A DNA stretch of 33,785 bases from an uncultured Verrucomicrobiota bacterium. GTDB taxonomy: Bacteria; Verrucomicrobiota; Verrucomicrobiia; Palsa-1439. Each line of letters begins with the position of its first letter. The first letter of the stretch is position 1. Positions 15,136 to 23,640 of this stretch are shown here, one piece after another. Position numbers and translations under genes: made by a program. Under the pieces are notes generated by a model. It was not told the origin of the DNA, ran no database searches, and saw only the letters and a program-made list of their open reading frames with translations. Where the stretch lies: positions 1 to 33,785 of the forward strand of contig CAINDI010000014.1 of NCBI GenBank assembly GCA_903847335.1, written 5' to 3'.

Positions 15136-16111
15136 TCTTTGCCACGAAATTGCCGACATCATGCGCCGGGAACAGTCATTTCTCATCCTGACTCATTATC
15201 GTCCCGACGGCGACGCCATTGGTTCTCAACTGGCACTCACGCTCGCCCTCCGCGACCTCGGCAAAACTGTCGAAGCTTGGAACGACGACGAAGTACCGGC
15301 AAAGTTCAAATTCTTGCCCGGCGTTAATCTCATCACCAAGCCACCGGTAACTCCGAAAGCATTTGATGTCGTGATCAGCATTGATAGTTCGACTTGGCAG
15401 CGCGTTGGCACCAGCGCCGACAAGATTGCCAGTAAGAAATACTTCATCAACATTGACCATCACGTTAGCAACGAGAAATTCGCGCAGCTAAATTGGATCG
15501 TCACCGAATCGCCGGCCTCCGGTCAAATCGCCTTCGATCTCATTAAACGCGGGGGCTTCAAACTCACTTCCGACATCGCTCAATGTCTTTTCGCGGCAAT
15601 CTCGACCGATACCGGTTCATTCATGTTTGGCAATACCACCGCGACCTGTCTCCGCGCTGCCGCTGAGTTAGTTGAAACCGGCATCAACGTCGGCGAACTT
15701 TCCCGGCACGTCTACGAAAGCTATCCCTACGCCCGGTTGCGGATCCTCCAAATGGCACTCGCCGATCTGAAACTGACCGATCACAAACACACTGCCTATT
15801 TTTGGGTCACAAAAGATATGTTCGCGACCTCCGGAGCCAAACGCGAAGACACCGAAGGCTTGATTGATTTTGCACGCTCCATCGAAGGCGTCGTTGTTGC
15901 GCTTCTATTTGAAGAGATGGAAGAAGATGGCAAATTCCGCGTCAGTTTCCGCTCCAAAAATTCAAAAGTGGACGTCAACAGCATTGCCCGGCATTTCGGC
16001 GGTGGCGGCCACCGCGAAGCCGCCGGTGCGCGCCTCACCGGCTTACCGCAAGATGTTGAGACCAGAGTTCTCGCTGCCGTTACCACTGCACTTCAAACTG
16101 CCGGTATCTGA
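15128..16111 (+). CDS. nrnA: DHH/DHHA1 phosphoesterase, NrnA-type oligoribonuclease/pAp phosphatase
   Basis: Members degrade short RNA oligonucleotides from the end and hydrolyse pAp, and the gene commonly lies between rbfA and truB. The N-terminal DHH domain shows ILTHYRPDGDAIGSQLAL (metal ligands H and DxD), VVISIDSSTWQRVG, the signature NIDHHVSN and AAISTDTGSF. The C-terminal DHHA1 domain has FRVSFRSKNSKVDVNSIA and the substrate-binding FGGGGHREAAGARL. 327 residues is the normal length. It overlaps rbfA by 8 nt, and truB follows with a 1-nt gap. Metal-dependent cytoplasmic activity is inferred from intact motifs. Confidence 0.93.
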   Translation: MTDLCHEIADIMRREQSFLILTHYRPDGDAIGSQLALTLALRDLGKTVEAWNDDEVPAKFKFLPGVNLITKPPVTPKAFDVVISIDSSTWQRVGTSADKIASKKYFINIDHHVSNEKFAQLNWIVTESPASGQIAFDLIKRGGFKLTSDIAQCLFAAISTDTGSFMFGNTTATCLRAAAELVETGINVGELSRHVYESYPYARLRILQMALADLKLTDHKHTAYFWVTKDMFATSGAKREDTEGLIDFARSIEGVVVALLFEEMEEDGKFRVSFRSKNSKVDVNSIARHFGGGGHREAAGARLTGLPQDVETRVLAAVTTALQTAGI

Positions 16112-16112
16112 C

Positions 16113-16832
16113 ATGCTTCCACAACTCACTCCTTTTGACGGCGTCCTCCTCGTAGACAAACCGGCGCGCCTCACCTCGCACGATGTCGTGGATTACATTC
16201 GCCGGCATTTCGGTTTCAAAAAAGTTGGCCACTGCGGCACGCTCGATCCGGCGGCCACCGGTTTGCTCGTTATCGTTCTCGAACGCGCCACGAAATTGCA
16301 AGACCGGTTAATGTCCGCCGACAAATCTTATGAAGGCACAATGCTTCTTGGCATCACAACCGATTCGCAAGATGCCGACGGCAAAGTGCTCGCCAAAAAA
16401 CCGGTTCCACCACTGACCGGTGATGACATCGAAGCTGTCATTGCCAAATTTCGCGGCGACATTCAACAAATTCCACCGATGGTCAGCGCAAAGAAAATTG
16501 ACGGCCAGACACTCTACAAACTCGCTCGCAAAGGCAAAACCGTCGAACGCGAGCCACGCCTTGTTCACATCTACGACTTCCGCGTTTTGAAAATCGATTT
16601 ACCGAGAATTGAATTTCGCGTCACCTGCACCAAAGGAACTTACGTTCGCACGCTCTGCTATGACATCGGCGAACTCCTCGGCTGCGGCGCGCACCTTGCC
16701 GCGTTACGCCGCACTCGCTCCGGTAAGCTTGATGTGCAAAATGCCCACCGGCTCGAAGATTTGCTTAAATTAAAACGCGACGAACTTGTGCCGCTGATCA
16801 TCCCAGTCCTGAAACTTCTTAAGCCCGACTGA
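16113..16832 (+). CDS. truB: tRNA pseudouridine(55) synthase TruB
   Basis: TruB isomerises U55 in the T-loop of tRNAs. The 239-residue protein begins MLPQLTPFDGVLLVDKPARL, followed by the catalytic motif VGHCGTLDPAATGLLVI with the active-site Asp, then KSYEGTMLLGITTDSQDADG, IQQIPPMVSAKKIDGQTLYK and FRVTCTKGTYVRTLCYDIGE. The C-terminal PUA-like extension of some TruB proteins is short or absent. Start ATG 16113 was chosen because family homology begins there; the frame is open upstream inside nrnA. TGA and the ribF ATG share a base (TGATG). Confidence 0.96.
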   Translation: MLPQLTPFDGVLLVDKPARLTSHDVVDYIRRHFGFKKVGHCGTLDPAATGLLVIVLERATKLQDRLMSADKSYEGTMLLGITTDSQDADGKVLAKKPVPPLTGDDIEAVIAKFRGDIQQIPPMVSAKKIDGQTLYKLARKGKTVEREPRLVHIYDFRVLKIDLPRIEFRVTCTKGTYVRTLCYDIGELLGCGAHLAALRRTRSGKLDVQNAHRLEDLLKLKRDELVPLIIPVLKLLKPD

Positions 16833-17746
16833 TGCGCATCCTCCGGACACTCGCCGAACTCGCTACCGAAAAAAGTTCTGTCTATCTCGCGATCGGCGTT
16901 TTCGACGGCGTGCACCTCGGCCACCAACGCGTCATCGCCCAAGCACGCGATGTCGCCCGACAAGCCACCGGCATCTCCGTCGCGCTGACATTCGATCCCC
17001 ACCCCATTCGCGTCTTACGCCCGGACCAAGCACCGGTCTTACTCACTTCCACCGCCCACAAACTCGCACTCATTCAGCAACTCGGCGTGGACGCTTGCGT
17101 CCTCATCAATTTCGACAACGCCTTTGCCACTACGCCGGCGGAAAAATTTATCGAGCAAATTGCTTTCTGCCGGCATGTCTGCGTCGGCACCCGATTCCAT
17201 TTCGGCCACAACCGTACCGGTAACCCGGCTTTACTTGAACAGCTTGCTCCCCGGTGTGGTTTCACCGTCACGGAAATCAAACCCGTTCTCACACCTGACG
17301 GCGAAATGATCAGTTCTACCGCTGTCCGGCAACACATCCTCACCGGTAACCTCGACCGCGCCGCCGTGATGTTGGGGCGACCATTTTCAATTCTTGGAAC
17401 CGTCGAAAAAGGTGACGGCGTTGGCCGGCAACTCGGCTTCCCTACTGCCAACCTCAATTCGCACCACGAAGCATTTCCGCCGGATGGCGTATATGCCACA
17501 AATGTGATTGTCGCCAGTCAAACTTTTACCGGTGTCATCAACCTCGGTCGCCGTCCCACATTCGAAGGCCGCAGCCACCAGCGCGTCCTCGAAGTTCATA
17601 TCCTCGACTTTGACCGGGACATCTACGGACAAGAAATTGAAGTTATTTTCCATCAGAAACTCCGAGGCGAACAGAAGTTTGAGTCTGTTGCCGCCCTTAA
17701 AACACAAATCACTGCGGATATTGCCACCGCTCGCAGCTTACGGTAA
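16832..17746 (+). CDS. ribF: bifunctional riboflavin kinase / FMN adenylyltransferase
   Basis: RibF phosphorylates riboflavin to FMN and adenylates FMN to FAD. The N-terminal nucleotidyltransferase domain (about 1-175) has AIGVFDGVHLGHQRVI, LTFDPHP, and the ISSTAVRQHI motif. The C-terminal kinase domain (about 180-304) has GVGRQLGFPTANL, PPDGVYATNV, GVINLGRRPTFEG and VLEVHILDFDRDIYGQEIEV. At 304 residues it is full length. It is the last gene of the nusA-type operon; the next gene begins 11 nt downstream, so read-through into the glycan genes is possible. Confidence 0.97.
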   Translation: MRILRTLAELATEKSSVYLAIGVFDGVHLGHQRVIAQARDVARQATGISVALTFDPHPIRVLRPDQAPVLLTSTAHKLALIQQLGVDACVLINFDNAFATTPAEKFIEQIAFCRHVCVGTRFHFGHNRTGNPALLEQLAPRCGFTVTEIKPVLTPDGEMISSTAVRQHILTGNLDRAAVMLGRPFSILGTVEKGDGVGRQLGFPTANLNSHHEAFPPDGVYATNVIVASQTFTGVINLGRRPTFEGRSHQRVLEVHILDFDRDIYGQEIEVIFHQKLRGEQKFESVAALKTQITADIATARSLR

Positions 17747-17757
17747 ATGAGTGCGTT

Positions 17758-18516
17758 ATGAAAAATAATCTACCGGTTTTGACTAATGATCGCCAACCCC
17801 GCAATCTGCGTGATGGCTGGATCCATAACACGATGCGCCTTTTGGTGGTTTCCCCGCATCCTGATGACTTCGATGCGATTGGGAGTACTCTTAAATTCCT
17901 CGCCGGTAACGGCAACCCTTTACGGGCAGTTGTTACACACGGCGGTAGCGGCATTGAAGATTCTTATCGCCCCGGCGCAACACTTGCAGAAAAACGGGCG
18001 CTACGAGAAAACGAGCAACGGAACAGTCTGCGGTTCTTCGGCCTTCCAGAGAATTGTTTGACTTTTTTTCGCTCAAATAGTGATACAGACGATCAACCGA
18101 TGGACGAGATGGAGAATCTTTCCACACTAGAAGCGCTTGTTCGACAGAAGACGCCGGATATCATTTTTTTACCGCACCACAATGACAAAAACAACGGTCA
18201 TCGGGTGATATATTCCCTAGTTCGACAGATCGCAATTCGCTCAAAACTCCCGCTTGCGCTACTACTCAACAGCGATCCTAAGACCATCTCTATGCACACC
18301 GATTTCTATTTCGCATTTGATGAAGATGAGGCCGCTTGGAAGGCTAAATTGCACCGGTTTCATGACACGCAACACCAACGGAATCTAAACACACGTGGAT
18401 ACGGCTTGGATGAGCGAGTTCTCCGCCACAATCGACACCTTGCCCGGGAGCTAGCACTCACCGAACCTTATGCCGAGGCTTTTGAGCTCGAGACTTACAA
18501 TTATTCAACTCAATAA
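17758..18516 (+). CDS. PIG-L/LmbE family deacetylase
   Basis: PIG-L enzymes are zinc-dependent N-deacetylases acting on GlcNAc-containing substrates. The zinc-binding motif SPHPDDFDAIG lies near residue 32, followed by VVTHGGSG, LAEKRALRENEQRNSLRFFG (the conserved R..E....LG pattern) and the distal FLPHHNDKNNGHR with the third metal His. The length of 252 residues fits. An alternative start at 17833 (MRLLVVSPHPDD) would trim 25 residues and is equally plausible; neither has a good Shine-Dalgarno sequence. It lies 11 nt after ribF and its stop directly abuts the GT87-like gene. The substrate is unknown; context points to a surface or secreted glycan. Confidence 0.88.
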   Translation: MKNNLPVLTNDRQPRNLRDGWIHNTMRLLVVSPHPDDFDAIGSTLKFLAGNGNPLRAVVTHGGSGIEDSYRPGATLAEKRALRENEQRNSLRFFGLPENCLTFFRSNSDTDDQPMDEMENLSTLEALVRQKTPDIIFLPHHNDKNNGHRVIYSLVRQIAIRSKLPLALLLNSDPKTISMHTDFYFAFDEDEAAWKAKLHRFHDTQHQRNLNTRGYGLDERVLRHNRHLARELALTEPYAEAFELETYNYSTQ

Positions 18517-19800
18517 ATGATGAAGCTCGATGAAAGAATAATCCGCCGGATTTTATGGTGCGTTGCCATTACATTTGTTATCGGCTTAGGCGTGAGTACG
18601 GTTTACCGTTCTGGGCCGCATAAGTTATGCGGACACGAATGGGGCTCGCGATTTCATCGGACTGATTTTACTGTGTACCAAGCAGCCGGCCGCGCAGTAT
18701 TGGACGACCGGAATATCTATACCGCCCAGAATCCTCGCGGGTGGTTGTATATGTACTTACCGGTAGTCGCAGTCGCGATGATGCCGTTTGCACTGTTAAA
18801 TGTGTTTTGGGCATCGTTACTTTGGTACCTCTTATCAGTGGCAGCAGTGGCGCATGCACTATGGATCTCGGTGCAGCTAGCCCGCCGGTTCTGGCCGGAC
18901 TGTCGATTGGCAAACCACTGGCTATACACATTAGTGGTAATGCTAATTCTATTACCAACTATATCGGGGCTCGCACGAGGGCAAGCGTCGTTAATCATCT
19001 CGTATCTAGTCATCGCTTCGGTCTGGTACTACATGCAACAGTGCGAATGGTGCGCCGGACTTTGTCTTGCCGGTAGCATTGCGCTGAAGGTTTTTCCGAT
19101 TTTATTTGTCGTTTATTTTCTCGCAAAACGACGCTGGCTAATGGTTGTAACGACAAGCCTCTGGTTATTCGCATGGGTAATCATTGCGCCAAGTGCAGTA
19201 TGGGGCGTCCGTGGTAATTCCGAATTACTCCACCAATGGTTGACGACCATTGCCATGCCAGCCACGAATCCAGATCAGTCTCTGCCCAATGCGCGCTACA
19301 AAGACATGATTGATCCGCGCATCACTCGTAATCAATCAGTACAGGCAGTGACAATTCGCTGTTATGCGGGTCATGATCAATCCACGGCGGTACCGGCACG
19401 AGAACCGGCCGCCCGACGAATTGCACTGATACTCAATCTAATCTTATGCCTCGCAACTGCATTCGCCTGCCGGCACGGCAGCGCAGCAACTAATGAACGC
19501 CGGACCGTATCCCAACTTTGCCTCGTTGCGATGTTGATGTTATTTTTGGCACCGGTGGCTTGGGTACACAACTTTTCACTTTTTATACTTACACTTGCCT
19601 TCGCATTAGCGGCTGCGTTTTCCATCGATCAAAAGTCATACCTCTGGCACATCGGCTTGATCGCATTTGGGACAGGAATTTTGCTGACCTCTATTATTCC
19701 TGTATTGGAAGCGTTTGGGGTGTTCTTGCTCGGTGCACTAATATTGTGGACGGCCTTTCTCTTCACCAATAAATCAAACTATTCTAGTAATATAATATGA
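18517..19800 (+). CDS. GT87 (DUF2029)-like polyprenyl-phosphate glycosyltransferase
   Basis: This is a 427-residue integral membrane protein with about 9-10 hydrophobic segments. It begins with a membrane helix (ILWCVAITFVIGLGVSTVYR) followed by an extracytoplasmic loop HRTDFTVYQAAGRAVLDDRN and IYTAQNPRGWLYMYLPVVAV, the pattern of GT87/DUF2029 mannosyltransferase-like enzymes, including the acidic residue after the first helix expected to be catalytic. Family members use polyprenyl-phosphate sugars outside the cytoplasmic membrane. It starts immediately after the PIG-L stop and overlaps the next gene (ATGA), which suggests one transcript. Base composition is more A+T-rich than in the housekeeping genes. 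Confidence 0.82.
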   Translation: MMKLDERIIRRILWCVAITFVIGLGVSTVYRSGPHKLCGHEWGSRFHRTDFTVYQAAGRAVLDDRNIYTAQNPRGWLYMYLPVVAVAMMPFALLNVFWASLLWYLLSVAAVAHALWISVQLARRFWPDCRLANHWLYTLVVMLILLPTISGLARGQASLIISYLVIASVWYYMQQCEWCAGLCLAGSIALKVFPILFVVYFLAKRRWLMVVTTSLWLFAWVIIAPSAVWGVRGNSELLHQWLTTIAMPATNPDQSLPNARYKDMIDPRITRNQSVQAVTIRCYAGHDQSTAVPAREPAARRIALILNLILCLATAFACRHGSAATNERRTVSQLCLVAMLMLFLAPVAWVHNFSLFILTLAFALAAAFSIDQKSYLWHIGLIAFGTGILLTSIIPVLEAFGVFLLGALILWTAFLFTNKSNYSSNII

Positions 19801-20915
19801 AAATGCGTTTCACATCAGAAGTCATCTCGCTAATAATTTTTGCTGGTATCAATCTAACTGGCTGGTGTGAGTCGAACCCTATAATCAATATTCCGACGGA
19901 ATCTAAGACAATCGGTTTTACCAAAAAGATTGTCTGGGTTTGGGGGCTTCCACGAAAGACAATTCAAGATGCCTATGCAGAAGTTGATCTTGTCAAACGC
20001 ACTGGTTTTAACACAATCGTGACCGACGGGCGGGGACCACAGAGCCAAGCATATCTAAAAGCTGCAATTGAATACGCTCATAATCAGAATATTGGCGTCT
20101 GGACGCTCGTCAGTCCAATCTATGGAGAATGGGGCTGGCAGAAAGCCCCCGGTGTTTCGATACCGGAGGGCTGTTTACAGGAATATCCGTCAGAGACTTT
20201 AGCAACCCTAGACAATCCGCAAGATCCAGATCGTGTTCAATACTCAGGACCATGGATGTGTATTGACCGACCTGAAGTCCGCCGGTATGCCATTGACCTA
20301 TCGGTGAGTCGGCTCGCATCAAACGCTTTTGATGGAATCGCTTTAGACTTTGTCGGATACAAAAATTATCGTGGTTGCCAATGCACCTACTCAAGCAATC
20401 TGCGAGCCGCCTACGCGAAGACCCATCGGGAACTTTCCGGTGGAGAGATCGAAAGGCGCTTTTCTCTTTCGATGCTGCAATTGTTTTATCAGGAAGTTCG
20501 CGATGCCGTCAAAAAACAGTTTCCAAAAGCAGAAATCGCTTGTCATGCTTACCCGCAATTTGATCCAGAACCAATTAACGGACCGCTACTCCCGGTCGAT
20601 TATCCGGGCGATACAGTCGCCTGGTTCTTCAAGCCGCATTGGTCACTGGAAAAGATTGCCGCCCAATGTCGTGAAATTAAAAATAAAGAACACCAAGCCC
20701 ACAATTATGTTACCGGGACTGCGTTGATGGGCATTGGGACAGATGCTCAAAACGGGAAAACACCTGAACAAATCCGACAGGAAATCCAAACCATTAAACA
20801 AGCTGGAATCCAAGCAATCATGATTGTTGGCGATGATTCTTTTTTGAAAAAAACCAATATCGTTAAAGTTTTAACGGAAGAATTAACCACGACCAATGCG
20901 ATGGCGGTGAGATAA
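19797..20915 (+). CDS. secreted TIM-barrel protein, putative glycoside hydrolase-like
   Basis: The 372-residue protein has an N-terminal hydrophobic export signal (FTSEVISLIIFAGINLTGWC; Cys24 could be a poor lipobox). The rest looks like a (beta/alpha)8 barrel of the GHL10-like glycosidase group: AYAEVDLVKRTGFNTIVTDG, AIEYAHNQNIGVWTLVSPIY, CIDRPEVRRYAIDL, then FDGIALDFVGYKNYRGCQC, where the Asp of LDF is a candidate catalytic or substrate-binding residue, and QAGIQAIMIVGDDSF at the end. I cannot assign a substrate or a CAZy family. It is last in the PIG-L/GT87 group and ends 8 nt from the convergent mutL. It has few RCCGGY hexamers and lower G+C, unlike neighbouring housekeeping genes. Confidence 0.72.
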   Translation: MKMRFTSEVISLIIFAGINLTGWCESNPIINIPTESKTIGFTKKIVWVWGLPRKTIQDAYAEVDLVKRTGFNTIVTDGRGPQSQAYLKAAIEYAHNQNIGVWTLVSPIYGEWGWQKAPGVSIPEGCLQEYPSETLATLDNPQDPDRVQYSGPWMCIDRPEVRRYAIDLSVSRLASNAFDGIALDFVGYKNYRGCQCTYSSNLRAAYAKTHRELSGGEIERRFSLSMLQLFYQEVRDAVKKQFPKAEIACHAYPQFDPEPINGPLLPVDYPGDTVAWFFKPHWSLEKIAAQCREIKNKEHQAHNYVTGTALMGIGTDAQNGKTPEQIRQEIQTIKQAGIQAIMIVGDDSFLKKTNIVKVLTEELTTTNAMAVR

Positions 20916-20923
20916 GTAAATCG

Positions 20924-22642
20924 CTAGACTTTCCGCCCAAACTTTTTTTCCAACTCGGCATAGCTCATTTGAATCAGCGTCGGACGACCATGCGGGCAGG
21001 TATACGGTAGGTCACACCGGTGCAACTGTTCTAATAAACCGCGCAGTTCTTCGCCTCGCAATGGGTCGTGCGCCTTAACCGCGTGCCGGCACACCGTCGT
21101 CGCGATTTTATCTTCACCGAGCCGGCGAGCGTGAACTTGCTCGCCAGTTTGACGAAGCTCATCCACAATGTCGCGGAATGTTTGCGCGAGATTGTCTAAT
21201 TGAAAATACGGTGGTACGGCGTCAATCAGAAATGTTCGCTCACCAAATTCGCTAACGCCAAGACCTAATTTGTGCAGCGTCTTGAGATTGCCGCGTAAAA
21301 AATCTGCATCGCGCGCCTCCAACTCCAGCGTGACCGGCAATAACAACTTCTGCGATGGTGCGGATTCCACCGTCAATTCCCGGAGCATCTGCTCAAACAA
21401 CACTCGTTCATGCGCCGCATGTTGATCCATCAGCACGAGACCTTCCGGTGATTCGATCAAAACATAAAGTTGCCCAATCACACCAAGCACGCGCCAGCGA
21501 CCTTCTTCGGTTTGAACTTCCGCCGGAGCAACCGGCAACGATGTTTGCTCATAGGAACGATTCACCGGAACTGCCACTTCCGATGAGAACGGCGACGAAT
21601 AATCGAGCGGCTCATTCTTACTGGCAGTCGGCCAACCGACATTTGTGACTGGTTGAAATGTCGGCCCCGCCGGTGCAAGAGCTTGTCGCACGACATCAAT
21701 CACCGATTGCCGGACTGCGTATTCATCGCGAAATCGCACCTCACGTTTGGCCGGGTGAATGTTCACGTCCACCGCTGCCGGATCAATCTCGATAAATAAA
21801 AATGTGACTGGAAATCGGCCTTTCATCAACCCAGTATGATAGCCTTCCATGAGCGCGTAATTGATACCTTTGCTTTCCACTGGACGACCGTTGACAAAAA
21901 TATGCTGCTGGCTCCGGTCCGCACGACTAATTCCAGGCTTGCCAACAAAACCGTGAATCCCCTGCCCCTCCAGCGGCAACAATTGCGCAACGAGTTGATG
22001 ACCGTAAAGTTCCCGGAGTCGCCCGGCTAAGTCAGTTGCCGGCGCGAGATCAAAACGCGTCCGTTCGTCCACAACTAACCGGAACGCCACCGCCGGATGC
22101 GCCAGAGCGCAGAGCGTGACGATGTGCTCGATGTGCGCTGTTTCGGTTTGTTCTGACCGGAGAAATTTACGCCGTGCCGGTAAGTTGAAGAACAGATTTC
22201 GCACCTCCACCGTCGTGCCTTCGGCGGTCCCAACATCATTGACAGAGAGAATTTTACCACCAGCAATTTCAATTTGGGTACCGGCCAGTGCGCCACGTTC
22301 CCGACTTGTAAGCGTAAACCGCGACACAGCGGCAATACTCGGCACCGCTTCGCCGCGAAACCCAAGTGAACGGATGCTGTGCAAATCTTCGGCCGTGGTA
22401 ATTTTACTAGTGGCATGCCGTTCGAGCGCAAGCAACGCATCATCCCGGCTCATCCCAAAACCATCGTCGTTCACAATCACCGCTGAACGCCCACCCGCTT
22501 TAATGGTGACGGTAATGCGCTGAGCATCGGCATCGAGCGCATTTTCCAAAAGTTCTTTGACGACTGACGCCGGACGCTCCACCACCTCGCCGGCAGCGAT
22601 TTGGTTTGCGACATGTTCAGAAAGTAAACGGATTCGGTTCAC
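20924..22642 (-). CDS. mutL: DNA mismatch repair protein MutL
   Basis: MutL is the ATPase that connects mismatch recognition by MutS to strand incision. The N-terminal GHKL domain shows VANQIAAGEVVERPASVVKE, NALDADAQRI, VNDDGFGMSRDDA and RHATSKI...LGFRGEA, followed by the transducer domain with NGRPV and DVNIHPAKREVRF. The C-terminal domain contains DQHAAHERVLFEQ, the metal-binding endonuclease motif (DQHA-X2-E-X4-E), plus TTVCRHAVKAHDPL and CPHGRPT, so this is a nicking-type MutL as in MutH-less bacteria. At 572 residues it has a short linker. The start codon is GTG at 22642, where family homology begins. Its promoter region overlaps that of the divergent tRNA-His. Confidence 0.96.
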   Translation of the reverse strand: MNRIRLLSEHVANQIAAGEVVERPASVVKELLENALDADAQRITVTIKAGGRSAVIVNDDGFGMSRDDALLALERHATSKITTAEDLHSIRSLGFRGEAVPSIAAVSRFTLTSRERGALAGTQIEIAGGKILSVNDVGTAEGTTVEVRNLFFNLPARRKFLRSEQTETAHIEHIVTLCALAHPAVAFRLVVDERTRFDLAPATDLAGRLRELYGHQLVAQLLPLEGQGIHGFVGKPGISRADRSQQHIFVNGRPVESKGINYALMEGYHTGLMKGRFPVTFLFIEIDPAAVDVNIHPAKREVRFRDEYAVRQSVIDVVRQALAPAGPTFQPVTNVGWPTASKNEPLDYSSPFSSEVAVPVNRSYEQTSLPVAPAEVQTEEGRWRVLGVIGQLYVLIESPEGLVLMDQHAAHERVLFEQMLRELTVESAPSQKLLLPVTLELEARDADFLRGNLKTLHKLGLGVSEFGERTFLIDAVPPYFQLDNLAQTFRDIVDELRQTGEQVHARRLGEDKIATTVCRHAVKAHDPLRGEELRGLLEQLHRCDLPYTCPHGRPTLIQMSYAELEKKFGRKV

Positions 22643-22652
22643 AGGTTACCGT

Positions 22653-22680
22653 ACGATAGCTTGACCCTCTCCGCTTGCAA
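22653..22680 (-). promoter_or_regulatory. weak candidate promoter for mutL
   Basis: On the minus strand TTGCAA (22675-22680), 16 nt, TATCGT (22653-22658) could drive mutL with a leader of only about five bases. Both boxes match 4 of 6. It overlaps the plus-strand tRNA-His promoter. Confidence 0.28.
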
Positions 22681-22689
22681 TGCTAAAGT
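22661..22689 (+). promoter_or_regulatory. promoter of tRNA-His
   Basis: TTGACC (22661-22666), a 17-nt spacer and TAAAGT (22684-22689) lie 18 bases before the tRNA. The -35 box is identical to that proposed for nusA. Confidence 0.55.
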
Positions 22690-22706
22690 CGCATTCGCTT
22701 TTGGGT

Positions 22707-22784
22707 GGTGGCCGTAGCTCAGCCTGGTAGAGCTCCAGATTGTGGATCTGGCTGTCGCGGGTTCAAATCCCGTCGGTCACCCCA
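22707..22784 (+). tRNA. tRNA-His (GTG anticodon), CCA encoded
   Basis: The cloverleaf is complete: acceptor GTGGCCG (22708-22714) with CGGTCAC (22774-22780), including one G-U pair; D arm AGCTCAGCCTGGTAGAGCT; anticodon arm CCAGA-TTGTGGA-TCTGG with anticodon GTG; T arm GCGGG-TTCAAAT-CCCGT. The extra G at 22707 faces C73 at 22781, the G-1:C73 identity pair of tRNA-His. CCA follows at 22782-22784. Confidence 0.97.
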
Positions 22785-22808
22785 CCTACCCTTTGCAAGA
22801 AAGTCGCG

Positions 22809-23640
22809 CTAGAATCGGAATCCGACGCCACCGTTCACACTTTGCGAGGAGTATCCGGCGCGACCAACCTCCGTCGCATAGTTCAAGAAAGTTCCGACGG
22901 TCGGCGTCCATTGCACAGAGACACCGGCGCTAGTTGTCAAACTATCGCTCCCAATTGTCGGACCATACGAGGTGAATGTATTCCCGGCCCCATTTACAAA
23001 TCGCGCGTCCACGGAAGCACCCCGGTTAAGGTATTCGTGTTGCCATGCAACATTAAGCTCCGGTGTGACGAGGATGCTACGCCCCACTGTTTTGTTGAAA
23101 CCCACTCGACCGCCGAGTCGTGATTGCAGTGATTCTTGGCTTTGTGAGTCAATGTGCAATGGCGCCAACGATCCGCTCTCGTTAAAGGAACTCGTGTCAA
23201 CGCGCTTGTATTGCAAACCAAGTTGCGGACCAAAACTCCAATTGCCTTTCTGCCAATCGTACCCGCCACCAAGGAGACCGGTGAATTCTGTTCCGTCGGT
23301 GTGACCCACGGCCGGTTGTCCAAAGACAATCCGCCGAGTGTTGTAGGAATTGTACCCACCGCCCACTAAACCTTCCATATGCAGGCCCTCTTTGAACCAC
23401 GTGGCGTATAAACTCACTTGGCCGTTATCCACATCCATCTTGCCGTCGTTGTCGAGGTTGCCAAGCATATCGGCGTAACCGACCATCACGCCAACGACCA
23501 ACTCCTTGCCAAGTCGACGATCAATTCCGAGGGTAAAGCCACTACTGGTCAGGTGATAACCACTCGCGTTGGCATCCCCGTGCACGTTCACAAATTCACC
23601 GTTGCCTTCGACATACACCCCCCATGGATTGTCGGCCGTC
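22809..23640 (-). other. autotransporter C-terminal beta-barrel domain
   Basis: About 275 residues starting at NPWGVYVEGNGEFVNVHGD and ending FRF. Alternating amphipathic strands are visible (SGFTLGIDRRLGKELVVGVM, GQVSLYATWFKEGLHMEGLV, GGYDWQKGNWSFGPQLGLQY, SILVTPELNVAWQHEYL). The length fits a 12-stranded outer-membrane pore of the Va type. Confidence 0.9.
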
